From contig JAJDVQ010000037.1 of the NCBI GenBank assembly GCA_022826045.1, positions 1-64,000 of the forward strand: a stretch of 64,000 nt of DNA. Direction: 5' to 3'. The translations under genes and the position numbers were made by a program. This DNA is from Acidimicrobiia bacterium. GTDB taxonomy: Bacteria; Actinomycetota; Acidimicrobiia; Acidimicrobiales; Poriferisodalaceae. This document shows positions 16,120 through 23,933 of the stretch, piece after piece; within the stretch, counting starts at the first letter, position 1, and the number at the start of each line of letters is the position of its first letter. Below the pieces are notes generated by a model. It had not been told where the DNA came from. It searched no databases and saw only the letters and a program-made list of their open reading frames with translations.

Positions 16120-17271
16120 ATGAGATTCACGCCCACCGAACTGACCGGTCCTGAGCTTGACCTCCAGGCAGAGGTGCGCGAGTTCCTGGCAAGCGAGCTG
16201 CCGCCCGGCACCCACGAGCCGTGCCTGGGCATGGCTGCCGACCACGACCGGCAATTCTCGGCCAAGATGGCCGCCCGTGGCTGGGTGGGCATGGCGCTGC
16301 CGTCACGCTGGGGCGGCTCGGACCGGACCGCCGTGCAGCGCTTCATCGTGGTGGAGGAGATGCTGCGCTGGGGTGCGCCGGTGGGCCACCACTGGGTGGC
16401 CGACCGCCAGACCGGCAACGTGATCCTCAAGTTCGGCACCGACGAGCAGCGCGAGCGGTTCCTGCCGCCGATCTGCCGGGGCGAGCTGGGCTTCTCGATC
16501 GGCATGAGCGAGCCCGACAGCGGCTCAGACCTGGCCTCGGTGTCGACCCGAGCCGAGCGGGCCGACGACGGGTGGGTCGTGAACGGCACCAAGATCTGGA
16601 CGTCGAACGCGCACATGAACGACTGGTTCATCTGTCTGCTGCGCACAGCGCCGATGGAAGACGGCAACAAGCACGCGGGCCTGTCGCAGTTCCTGATCGA
16701 TCTGCGCTCGCCGGGTCTCGAGATCAGCCCGATCCCGTTCCTGGACGGCAGCCATCATTTCAACGAGGTGACGTTCCACGACGTGTTCGTACCCGACATC
16801 AACGTGGTGGGCCAGCCGGGGATGGGCTGGCACCAGAACACCACCGAGATGGCCTACGAGCGGGGCGGTCCCGACCGCTGGCTGTCGCCGTTCTCGACGG
16901 TGGAGCAGCTGCTGCGCGAGGCCTCCGGCACGCCGATGGAGGACGCTGTCTCGGATCTGTTCGGCGAGCTGGCCGCTCGCTGGTGGGGCATCCGGAACCT
17001 GTCGCTGTCGGTGGCACGGCTGATCGACGAGGGCGAGGCGCCGTCGGTGGAGTCGGCGCTGGTGAAGGAGATGGGGACTCGCTACGAGCAGGAAGTCGTC
17101 GAGAAGCTGGTGCAGCTGATCGACGAGGAGTACTCGCCCGAGTCCGAATCGCTGTTCGAGCGGCTGCTGGCGCAGTGCGTAGTGACGTTCCCGGGCAACA
17201 CGATCCGGGGCGGCACCATCGAGATCCTGCGCTCGGTCGCCTCGAAGGGTCTGCAAGGGCTGCCGACATGA
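16120..17271 (+). CDS. Acyl-CoA dehydrogenase, subunit 1 of an adjacent pair
   Basis: A 383-residue flavoprotein that introduces an alpha-beta double bond into an acyl-CoA. GFSIGMSEPDSGSDLAS and GTKIWTSNAHMND are the flavin and substrate segments. The C-terminal motif reads IRGGTIEILRS, where medium-chain enzymes carry the catalytic Glu. Here the base is more likely the Glu of YERGG, as in isovaleryl-type enzymes (inference). A GGAGG ribosome binding site precedes the ATG. It overlaps the next gene by ATGA, the arrangement of the heteromeric FadE pairs of actinobacterial ring and side-chain catabolism. Confidence 0.88.
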   Translation: MRFTPTELTGPELDLQAEVREFLASELPPGTHEPCLGMAADHDRQFSAKMAARGWVGMALPSRWGGSDRTAVQRFIVVEEMLRWGAPVGHHWVADRQTGNVILKFGTDEQRERFLPPICRGELGFSIGMSEPDSGSDLASVSTRAERADDGWVVNGTKIWTSNAHMNDWFICLLRTAPMEDGNKHAGLSQFLIDLRSPGLEISPIPFLDGSHHFNEVTFHDVFVPDINVVGQPGMGWHQNTTEMAYERGGPDRWLSPFSTVEQLLREASGTPMEDAVSDLFGELAARWWGIRNLSLSVARLIDEGEAPSVESALVKEMGTRYEQEVVEKLVQLIDEEYSPESESLFERLLAQCVVTFPGNTIRGGTIEILRSVASKGLQGLPT

Positions 17272-18524
17272 CGGCAGCCCCATCGAACCAGCTTGCCGGC
17301 ATGACCGTCAGGACTGCGCCCGAGCCCGTCGTGGTCGACGAGTTGATCACTGAGACGGCCGACCGGCTGTTCGGCGAGCTGTGCACGCACGAAGCGGTGC
17401 AGGCTGCCGAGGACATCGGCGGCGCACCAGAGATCTGGCAGGCGTTCTGCGAGACCGGCTTCGACCTGATCGCAGTGCCGGAGGAGGCGGGCGGATCGGG
17501 CGGCACGCTGGCTGAGGCCATCGAGGTGCTGCGCCTCGTCGGCTACCACTCGGCGCCGATCCCGGCCGCCGAGAACGGCATCCTCGGCGGCTGGCTGCTG
17601 GCCGAAGCCGGCCTCGAGCGCCCCGACGGCTTGGTCACAGTGGTCCCGCCCCGAGCAAGCGAAGGCGGCTGGTCGGGCGGCGGGACGTGCTCGGTGAGCC
17701 TCAATGGCGACGGCACCGCCGTACTGAGCGGCGAAGCCCACCGGGTGCCGTGGGCGCGCAGCGCAGAGGCGATCGTGTGCGTCTGCGAGTGCAACGGCAC
17801 GTCGATGGTCGTATCTGTTCCAGCATCGGAGTGCACGATCACGCCGCTGCCAAACATGGCGGGCGAGCCCCGCGACACCGTCAGTTTCGATGGAGCGACG
17901 GGTCAAGCGGCACCTGCGCCCACTGGTGTCGATGCCGGCGCGCTGGCGCAGCGCGGCGCGCTGTCGCGTGTGGCGCTGATGGCCGGCGCAATCGAGAAGA
18001 TGTGCCAGCTCACGGTCAGCTACACCAACGAACGGGTCCAATTCGGCCGCCCGGTGGCGCGCTTCCAAGCGGTCCAGCAGCACCTGGTCTGGGCAGCGCA
18101 GGATGCAGCGCTCGTGCGCATGGCCGCCGAGGTCGCCGCCCGCGAGGCCACCCGGGGCGATGCGCCGTTCGAGGTCGCCGCGGCCAAGCTCATCGCCAAC
18201 CAGGCAGCGGCCCGGGCCACCAAGGCCTGCCACCAGGCGCACGGCGCCATGGGCATGACCCAGGAATACCCGCTGCACCACTTCAGCCGCCGGCTGTGGA
18301 GCTGGCGCAAGGAATACGGCTCTGATGCCCACTGGTCGGCCGTGCTCGGCGAGATGGCCACCGGCGTCGGCGCCGACGGCCTCTACCCCCTCATCACCAG
18401 CGGCACCGCCCCCTGGCCTGAGCCGCAACCGGCACGAACCGCAGTTCACCGAGGGGACAGCAGGTCAGGTAATGCCGGGCGCGCGACAAAACGATTTGGT
18501 CGAGGTGCTCTCGGCGACCCATGA
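17268..18524 (+). CDS. Acyl-CoA dehydrogenase, subunit 2 of the pair
   Basis: A 418-residue partner of the preceding gene, with the beta-type C-terminal pattern SYTNERVQFGRPVARFQAVQ and HGAMGMTQEYPLHHFSRRL. The N-terminal domain is shortened relative to the stand-alone enzymes, as in known alpha2-beta2 FadE complexes. The last 30 or so residues, after WPEPQ, are basic, look unlike the family and run towards the VapBC module. The original stop may have been replaced when that module arrived. Confidence 0.82.
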   Translation: MTAAPSNQLAGMTVRTAPEPVVVDELITETADRLFGELCTHEAVQAAEDIGGAPEIWQAFCETGFDLIAVPEEAGGSGGTLAEAIEVLRLVGYHSAPIPAAENGILGGWLLAEAGLERPDGLVTVVPPRASEGGWSGGGTCSVSLNGDGTAVLSGEAHRVPWARSAEAIVCVCECNGTSMVVSVPASECTITPLPNMAGEPRDTVSFDGATGQAAPAPTGVDAGALAQRGALSRVALMAGAIEKMCQLTVSYTNERVQFGRPVARFQAVQQHLVWAAQDAALVRMAAEVAAREATRGDAPFEVAAAKLIANQAAARATKACHQAHGAMGMTQEYPLHHFSRRLWSWRKEYGSDAHWSAVLGEMATGVGADGLYPLITSGTAPWPEPQPARTAVHRGDSRSGNAGRATKRFGRGALGDP

Positions 18525-18591
18525 TCCCAACGTGTGTTTGACGCCGACCCAGTTGGCGGGGATGTCAGGAGCAGGCGTGCTACAGACGTAT

Positions 18592-18597
18592 TACAAT
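18592..18597 (+). promoter_or_regulatory. -10 box of a leaderless vapBC promoter
   Basis: TACAAT ends six bases before the vapB ATG at 18604 and there is no Shine-Dalgarno sequence, so transcription probably starts at the start codon. Confidence 0.55.
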
Positions 18598-18603
18598 GCA
18601 GGC

Positions 18604-18837
18604 ATGGGCGGTACGACCACGATCCGCCTGAGTGACGAGGATCGGCAACTGCTGGCCCAGTTGGTCCCCGAGTACGGCGACCAGTCGAGCGTCATCAGGC
18701 ATGGCATCCGCAGGCTTGCCGAGGAACAGCGACAGCGACAAGAGCTCCGGGCGCTGCTGGAGGAATGGGAGGCCGAGTCAGGCCCGGTCGACGAAGACAT
18801 GGTTGCCGAGATGCAGCGGCGCTACTTCAACCGGTGA
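18604..18837 (+). CDS. vapB: Ribbon-helix-helix antitoxin of a VapBC-type module
   Basis: A 77-residue antitoxin. Residues 2-45 fit an RHH DNA-binding fold (strand TTTIRLSDEDRQLL, then helices through SSVIRHGIRRLAEEQ). The acidic C-terminus (EEWEAESGPVDEDMVAEMQ) is the part expected to block the toxin. It should bind its own promoter and autoregulate. The stop overlaps the toxin GTG (GTGA), the usual coupling of antitoxin to toxin. An earlier ATG at 18562 is possible but would lie upstream of the -10 box. Confidence 0.82.
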   Translation: MGGTTTIRLSDEDRQLLAQLVPEYGDQSSVIRHGIRRLAEEQRQRQELRALLEEWEAESGPVDEDMVAEMQRRYFNR

Positions 18838-19214
18838 TCCTCGACGCCGGTGTGCTCATCGCGATTGATCGCGGCACCGAGACCGGCAAGGCCCTGCTCG
18901 TCAGCGTGGACCGGCTCGCCGAGCCGCTCCACACGACTGCCCCGGTCGCTGCACAGGTGTGGCGCAATGGCAGCCGACAAGCCCGGCTCACACGAGCGCT
19001 CCGATTCATGACTCTGCATCCCTTCCTGCCGGGAGACGTTGGCGTCGTAGGCGAGACACTTCGCAGGTCGGGCACTGCCGACGTCGTCGACGCGCATCTC
19101 TACGTGGTGGCAGAACGAATCGGTCACGACATCCTCACTTCCGACGTCGACGACTTCGCATCTCTTGGCACCGCAGCGGCGCCGAATGCTCCGGAGGTGC
19201 TGGCTTGGCCGTGA
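18834..19214 (+). CDS. vapC: PIN-domain ribonuclease toxin
   Basis: A 126-residue PIN domain. Asp4 in VILDAGVLIAID and the C-terminal acidic cluster GTADVVDAH...LTSDVDDF supply the metal-binding residues. The central TTAPVAAQVWRNGSRQARL segment carries Gln where many VapC proteins have Glu, a variant seen in actinobacterial PIN toxins. It would cleave RNA (often tRNA) when VapB is degraded. It starts with GTG inside the antitoxin stop codon and is followed eight bases later by a terminator hairpin. Confidence 0.85.
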   Translation: MILDAGVLIAIDRGTETGKALLVSVDRLAEPLHTTAPVAAQVWRNGSRQARLTRALRFMTLHPFLPGDVGVVGETLRRSGTADVVDAHLYVVAERIGHDILTSDVDDFASLGTAAAPNAPEVLAWP

Positions 19215-19221
19215 TCTGGCC

Positions 19222-19246
19222 CTCTCAACGCACGTCCGGTTGAGAG
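19222..19246 (+). terminator. Stem-loop terminating vapBC
   Basis: CTCTCAAC-GCACGTCCG-GTTGAGAG is a perfect 8-bp stem located eight bases after the vapC stop. Confidence 0.55.
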
Positions 19247-19512
19247 CTGTGAGCGGCGCCGGGCCGCCGAACTCATCGACGCAACTTGGCCTCAGCAAAC
19301 ACCGGGAGGATCGAATTCCAATCGGAATCGTCGGGCTCTGTCGCCTGATCGAGATGAACTGAAGTTCTGAGCGGCTGATTGCCGTGCTGTCGAAGCTGTT
19401 TCGATCACGGTTGACTGTCGATCGATAATCAATGAATATACATAATTATATCCGCAATAGATTTGTAATGATTGAAATTTGCCAAATATGATTTTGCGTC
19501 GCACTGAGTCGG
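19247..19512. other. AT-rich intergenic island
   Basis: No gene is visible. Positions 19400-19500 are markedly AT-rich for this genome (runs such as AATATACATAATTATAT) and lie between the toxin module and a decayed HNH gene. A TTGACT element at 19411 has no clear downstream partner. The base composition suggests imported DNA. Confidence 0.5.
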
Positions 19513-19530
19513 TAGAGTGAACGTATGTTC
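19513..19530 (+). promoter_or_regulatory. -10 box and SOS-box-like dyad over the HNH gene start
   Basis: TAGAGT ends six bases before the ATG at 19525. GAAC-GTAT-GTTC at 19519-19530 spans the expected transcription start and the start codon. It matches the GAAC-N4-GTTC core of the LexA (SOS) box of Gram-positive bacteria and actinobacteria, so LexA would occlude the start site. Confidence 0.6.
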
Positions 19531-20071
19531 TCGCATCTGCGGCAGGCGCTCGAAGGCCTCGGCGCAACCCTCGACGGTGTCGAAACGGCACCGACGGGCG
19601 AACCGACGCGGAGCTCGCTGAGCTGCCCGCGGCTCACACGGCGGTTTCAGAGGGCGAGATGAGCCTTGCGAATGCCGCCAAGCTCGCACAGGCAGCCCGC
19701 ACAAGACGAGCCCCGACGCAGTGCAGGGCGATGCCGATCTGGTCCAGATGGCCCAGATGGCCCAGATGGCCCAGATGGCCAAGACGCTGCCCGAGGACGA
19801 GTTCGCCCAGGCTGCCCAGCGCTGGACGATCCGGCACCAGAGTACCGACGACCTCGCCGCTCAGCATCGCCGCAACCGGCGCAACCGCCATGTGCGGTTC
19901 TGGAACGGCGACGACGGCTCAGTGCAGATGCGCGGTTCGTTCGATGCCGAGATGGGCGCCCGCATCCAGCAGCGCCTGCGGCGCCAAGCCGAGCAGCTGC
20001 GCCAAGCAGACCGACGCCGGGAGCCGCCGCGCGAATGCGAAGCCCACCACATCATCGGTCAAGTCCCGTGA
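19525..20071 (+). pseudogene. Decayed DUF222/HNH (13E12-type) gene
   Basis: The family is recognisable in pieces scattered over three reading frames. An N-terminal segment runs from the ATG at 19525. A second frame carries AELAELPAAHTAVSEGEMSL, followed by an Ala-rich helix (about 19610-19720). A third carries RNRHVRFWNGDDGSVQM, then FDAEMGARIQQRLRRQAEQL and CEAHHI (about 19780-20071). Intact proteins of this family have well over 100 residues between the DUF222 core and the HNH motif; here that stretch is missing and CEAHHI follows almost at once. At least two frameshifts and one deletion make it non-functional. Four perfect 9-bp repeats sit near one frame change. Confidence 0.8.
19745..19780 (+). 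repeat. Four tandem copies of CAGATGGCC
   Basis: A 9-bp unit repeated four times without error, encoding (QMA)4 in the third frame of the broken HNH gene. Slippage here may have contributed to its decay. Confidence 0.85.
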
Positions 20072-20182
20072 GGGGACCTGTCAGGAATTTTCTGTATCGG
20101 GCGTGATCTGAGGCTCCGCAGCCGAGGGCTGTGGGCGAACGCGAATTGGAGGTCGCACTGAGCGCTCTGGGGGCGGCGCATC

Positions 20183-20188
20183 TACGCT
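20183..20188 (+). promoter_or_regulatory. -10 box for the crotonase gene
   Basis: TACGCT ends six bases before the ATG at 20195. No ribosome binding site is present, so a leaderless transcript is likely. Confidence 0.45.
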
Positions 20189-20194
20189 CGCCGC

Positions 20195-21013
20195 ATGGAT
20201 GAGAGCACCTTTGACGAATTCGGCGAGTACGGGGATGTCTCGGTCAAGCTGAGCGATGACCACGTCGCGGTCGTGGAGATTCACCGGCCACCGAACAACT
20301 TCTTCGATCTGGAGCTCATCGACGGGCTCGTTGCCGCCTTCGGCGACCTCGACGAAGAGGACGGCTGCCGGGCCAGCGTGCTGTGCTCGGAGGGCAAGAA
20401 CTTCTGCGCCGGCGCCCAGTTCGGCTCCGACGGGCGGCGGGGCGGCGAGATCACCGCCACCAACGCAGACGGCAGCCCGCGCCACCTCTACGACGCAGCC
20501 TTCGACCTGTTCTCGGGGCGCAAGCCGGTGGTCGGCGCCATCCAAGGGGCAGCGGTCGGCGGCGGCCTGGGCGTGGCCTGCTTCCCGGACTTCCGCATCG
20601 CTGCCCCCGAGGCCCGCTTCACGGCCAACTTCGCCCGGCTCGGCTTCCACCACGGATTCGGGCTGACCGTGACGCTCCCCCGGCTTGTCGGCAACCAGCA
20701 GGCTTTGGATTTGCTCTACACCGGCCGCCGCGTCAAGGGCGACGAAGCCGTCGAGATGGGGCTGGCCGACAAGCTGGTGCCGCTCGACGACCTGCGCGCG
20801 GCTGCCTACGACTTGGCTTGCGAGATCGCCGGTTCGGCGCCGCTGGCCGTCGAGTCGATCCGCTACACCATGCGCGGCCACTTGGCCGATGCCATCAAGG
20901 TGGCCACCGACAACGAGAAGGCCGAGCAGGATCGCCTGCGCACCACCAACGACTGGCGCGAGGGCGTCAATGCCATGAACGAGCGCCGGACGCCCAACTT
21001 CACGCGCAGCTGA
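20195..21013 (+). CDS. Crotonase-fold enoyl-CoA hydratase/isomerase family protein
   Basis: A 272-residue crotonase. The oxyanion-hole segments are KNFCAGAQF and GAAVGGGLGVACFPDFRIAAP. At the position of the first catalytic Glu of rat enoyl-CoA hydratase the sequence reads TANFARLGFHHGFG with no acidic residue, and the second Glu aligns with Asp in ALDLLYTG. Simple hydration is therefore uncertain, and isomerase, hydrolase or another crotonase reaction is possible. It precedes another acyl-CoA dehydrogenase and a thioesterase on the same strand, consistent with fatty or dicarboxylic acyl-CoA metabolism. Confidence 0.85.
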   Translation: MDESTFDEFGEYGDVSVKLSDDHVAVVEIHRPPNNFFDLELIDGLVAAFGDLDEEDGCRASVLCSEGKNFCAGAQFGSDGRRGGEITATNADGSPRHLYDAAFDLFSGRKPVVGAIQGAAVGGGLGVACFPDFRIAAPEARFTANFARLGFHHGFGLTVTLPRLVGNQQALDLLYTGRRVKGDEAVEMGLADKLVPLDDLRAAAYDLACEIAGSAPLAVESIRYTMRGHLADAIKVATDNEKAEQDRLRTTNDWREGVNAMNERRTPNFTRS

Positions 21014-21089
21014 TGCCGAATCTCGCCGCCACTGCAAACAGACGAGACGCGGTGCCCTCGATACCGACGGATTCCGGTGCAGGCGTGTG

Positions 21090-22352
21090 ATGCCGGCTTC
21101 GACGGGGACGCCAGCATCGACAGTCGGCGCAGACGGCGTGGCGACGAGGCTGACAGCAGACGACATCCGGGCAGCGCTCGACGGACTGCTCGAGCGCCGC
21201 ACCGACCAGACGCGACTGACGTCGATGGGGGCCGGCAGCGACGATCTCGACGAGGGCCGGGCCTACCTCGCGGCGACCGTGGACGGCGGTTGGCATGTGC
21301 CGACCTGGCCGTCCGCCCATGGCGGCCGCGATGCCTCGGTGGCGGAGAACCAGCTCATCGGCTCGGTGCTGCGCGAGTACGTGGTGCCCGATCTCTACCC
21401 GTTCGCGATCGGGCTCGGCATGGTGGGCCCTGCCCTGCTGGCGCACGGGACAGCAGAGCAGCAGGACCGCTGGCTGCGGCCGATCGCGTCGGGCGCCGAG
21501 ATCTGGTGCCAGATGTTCTCCGAGCCCGAGGCCGGTTCGGACCTTGCCAACGTTGCGCTGAGCGCTGCGGAGGACGGCGAGGTGTGGCGGCTCGGCGGCC
21601 AGAAGACCTGGACCAGCCGGGCGATGTGGTCGAAGTGGGCCATCTGCCTGGCTCGCACCGACCCAGAGCAGCCCAAGCACAAGGGACTCACGATGTTCGT
21701 GATCGCCATGGACGCACCCGGCGTCGACGTGCGACCGCTGCGGCAGATGAACAACGACGCCCACTTCAGCGAGGTGTTCGTGGACGGTGCGGTCGTTCCC
21801 GACGCATGGCGGGTCGGCGATGTGGGAGAAGGTTGGCGGGTTGCGATGACGATCCTCTCCCACGAGCGGGCAGGCGCCGGCAGCCGCGGCGGTGGCGACG
21901 GTGCGAAGCGTGGCTCCCGCATTCCCACGTGGATCGCCGATCTGGCCGCGCTCGGTGCACTCGATGACCCAATGGAAGGTGACGCAGCGCGACGCGACGA
22001 CGCCATGTCGATCTACGCCGCCGACATGGCGTCGCGCTGGACCGCTCAGCGGGCAGCAGACGAGGCGCGGTCGGGCGGCAGTCCGGGACCGGCCGGCAGC
22101 GGCGCAAAGCTGAGGACGGTGTCGTCGTACAAGCGACGCGCGTACCTGGCGAATCGCGCCGCGGGAGCCGCAGGCATGCTCGAAGACGGTCACGGCTACA
22201 TCGAGACGGTGACGGCGCCGTCGATGTCGATACGGGGCGGCACCGACGAGATCCAGCGCAACATCCTGGGCGAGCGGGTGCTCGGCCTGCCCGGCGAACC
22301 CCGCCTCGACCGTGATGTGCCCTGGCGCGAATCCCGACGGGGACTGCTCTAG
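21090..22352 (+). CDS. Acyl-CoA dehydrogenase
   Basis: A roughly 420-residue acyl-CoA dehydrogenase of the actinobacterial FadE type. Visible segments are WCQMFSEPEAGSDLAN, GGQKTWTSRAMWSKWAI and the C-terminal SIRGGTDEIQRNILGERVLG. A Gly- and Ser-rich loop (AGAGSRGGGDGAKRG) interrupts the helical domain. The ATG at 21090 is preceded immediately by an in-frame GTG at 21087; either could start the protein. It is separate from the 16-18 kb pair and probably homo-oligomeric. Confidence 0.88.
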   Translation: MPASTGTPASTVGADGVATRLTADDIRAALDGLLERRTDQTRLTSMGAGSDDLDEGRAYLAATVDGGWHVPTWPSAHGGRDASVAENQLIGSVLREYVVPDLYPFAIGLGMVGPALLAHGTAEQQDRWLRPIASGAEIWCQMFSEPEAGSDLANVALSAAEDGEVWRLGGQKTWTSRAMWSKWAICLARTDPEQPKHKGLTMFVIAMDAPGVDVRPLRQMNNDAHFSEVFVDGAVVPDAWRVGDVGEGWRVAMTILSHERAGAGSRGGGDGAKRGSRIPTWIADLAALGALDDPMEGDAARRDDAMSIYAADMASRWTAQRAADEARSGGSPGPAGSGAKLRTVSSYKRRAYLANRAAGAAGMLEDGHGYIETVTAPSMSIRGGTDEIQRNILGERVLGLPGEPRLDRDVPWRESRRGLL

Positions 22353-22452
22353 GCGGCGCGGGCACTGGCACCCGGCGCGGCCCAGTTCGATCGCGATCGT
22401 CAGCACCTGCGAGCCGCGCTAGACACTGGCAAACCCGAGCGAGGTGTCGACC

Positions 22453-23271
22453 ATGAGCGACTGGCCCACGACCTACGGCGAGGTCATGTTCCTGGAGGAG
22501 CACGGCCCCGACACCTATGTCGGCGTCAGCCCCGAGTACATGTGGGGCCGGATCTACGGCGGGCAGGTCATCGCGCAAGGCTTGTGGGCGGCGTTCCAGA
22601 CCGTCGATGAAGCGTTCGTGCCGCACTCGGTGCACGCCTACTTCATCCGCGGCGGCACCCTCGACGAGCCAGTCCGCTACGAGGTCGACCGGTTGCGCAA
22701 CGGCCGCTCGTTCTGCACCCGGGCGGTCGTGGCCCGCCAGAGCGGCGGCGCCATCTTGAACCTGTCGTGCTCGTTCCATGTGGCCGAGCGGGACGCTGAA
22801 GTGCAGACCGCACGCACCCCGCTCGCTCCCGACCCGCAGGACTGCCGCAACATCGACGAAGAGCGCTGGCCGTGGATCATGGAACGCCGCCCGCTGCCGA
22901 GCCATCCAGGGGCGGGCCAGTCGATGGGCTGGGTGCGCATTGTCGATCCCATCGACGACGATCCCCGGCTGCACATCTGCGGGCTGGCGTTCACCTCCGA
23001 TGCCATCCAGTTCAACGCCGCTCGCTCGCTGCACCCGCTGCAAGTGCCCCGCGAGCAGTACCAGGAGACGTTCATGGGCGCGTCACTGGATCATGCAATG
23101 TGGTTCCACCGCCCGATGCGCGCCGATGAGTGGCACCTGTACCAGTTCGACTGCCACGGTCTCACGAGCGCACGCGGCATGACGGTGGGCAACCTGTTCG
23201 CTCCCGACGGCAGCCACGTCGCGACGATCGCCCAAGAAGTGCTGCTGCGCGAGCGCCGACCTCAGAGCTAG
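22453..23271 (+). CDS. tesB: Acyl-CoA thioesterase II (TesB family)
   Basis: A 272-residue double-hotdog thioesterase that releases free acid from acyl-CoA. N-terminal hotdog: GRIYGGQVIAQGLWAAFQTV. C-terminal hotdog: FMGASLDHAMWFHRP, with the conserved Asp, and later RGMTVGNLFAPDG and a Gln in ATIAQEVLLR. The ATG at 22453 has an AGGTG ribosome binding site six bases away; the upstream GTG at 22444 is less likely. A copy of the dispersed repeat begins at the base after the stop codon. Confidence 0.9.
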   Translation: MSDWPTTYGEVMFLEEHGPDTYVGVSPEYMWGRIYGGQVIAQGLWAAFQTVDEAFVPHSVHAYFIRGGTLDEPVRYEVDRLRNGRSFCTRAVVARQSGGAILNLSCSFHVAERDAEVQTARTPLAPDPQDCRNIDEERWPWIMERRPLPSHPGAGQSMGWVRIVDPIDDDPRLHICGLAFTSDAIQFNAARSLHPLQVPREQYQETFMGASLDHAMWFHRPMRADEWHLYQFDCHGLTSARGMTVGNLFAPDGSHVATIAQEVLLRERRPQS

Positions 23272-23345
23272 GAGGCTGAGCCGGACGGCGAAGCCGTGGC
23301 CCGAGCGGCCCGTGAGCGCAGCGAACAAGAGCGGGAAGCAACAGG
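23272..23345 (+). repeat. Dispersed intergenic repeat, copy 2 (longest)
   Basis: It starts directly after the tesB stop with GAGGCTGAGCCGGACGGCGA, continues AGCCGTGGCCCGAGCGGCCC, and ends with a stretch (GTGAGCGCAGCGAACAAGAG, then CGGGAA) shared with the copy at 45918. Confidence 0.75.
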
Positions 23346-23400
23346 TGACCCAACGAGAAGGTCCATCGATCCGCGCACGTTCTCGGGCCCGTCGGCGCCG

Positions 23401-23844
23401 CTATGCGCAGCAGGCGTCGTCAGCGTGACTCTCGCGCTCCACGCCGTCGCCACGTCGCGACAGCACCACATTGTTCATCACTTCGACATCGCCCTGCTTC
23501 ACGTACCACTCCCAGTCGATGCCGTGCGGATCGGTGGCCCAGGTCTCCACCTTCTCGGCGTAGCAGCACATGGTCTCGTCGATGGTGGAGGTGGTGAGGC
23601 CGGCCTCGACCATGCGGGCATGAGCCTGTTCCACCTCGCTGGCTGATTCGGTCTCGACCCCGAGATGGTTGATGGTGCCCCCGTTGCCGGGATTCTCGAA
23701 CAGCACCAGCTTCAGCGGCGGCTCGTCGATAGCGAAGTTGGCGTACCCGTCGCGCCGCTTGGCCGGTTCGGCGCCGAAGAGCCGCGAGTAGTAGTCGACT
23801 GCCTCGTCGATGTCATCCACATTGAGTGCCAGCTGCAACCTCAT
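23401..23844 (-). CDS. ArsI/CadI-like glyoxalase-fold dioxygenase
   Basis: A 147-residue vicinal-oxygen-chelate protein of the ArsI/CadI family. ArsI is an iron-dependent enzyme that cleaves the C-As bond of trivalent organoarsenicals. The likely metal ligands are Gln4, His60 and Glu112. The adjacent Cys93-Cys94 (TMCCYAEK) match the trivalent arsenic-binding pair, and a further Cys pair ends the protein (DDACCA). Gln instead of His as first ligand is known in the Thermomonospora enzyme. No ars operon is nearby; it lies between a thioesterase and a hydratase, so regulation is unclear. Confidence 0.8.
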   Translation of the reverse strand: MRLQLALNVDDIDEAVDYYSRLFGAEPAKRRDGYANFAIDEPPLKLVLFENPGNGGTINHLGVETESASEVEQAHARMVEAGLTTSTIDETMCCYAEKVETWATDPHGIDWEWYVKQGDVEVMNNVVLSRRGDGVERESHADDACCA

Positions 23845-23933
23845 GGGTTCACACTACGGCGAGCACCCTGTGCGGCAAAGGACGATCCCGGACATCTGAC
23901 TGGCCGACCGCCAGCGATCTAAGGTGCCCCGCT

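Noticed and set aside
16221-17267. N-terminal 349 codons of the long frame that ends with the second acyl-CoA dehydrogenase
   Set aside because: They overlap the first dehydrogenase out of frame and have shadow composition; the real start is the ATGA junction at 17268.
19247-20194. A tRNA gene or attachment site near the toxin and HNH remnant
   Set aside because: No T-loop motif, cloverleaf or duplicated tRNA 3' end was found in the stretch.
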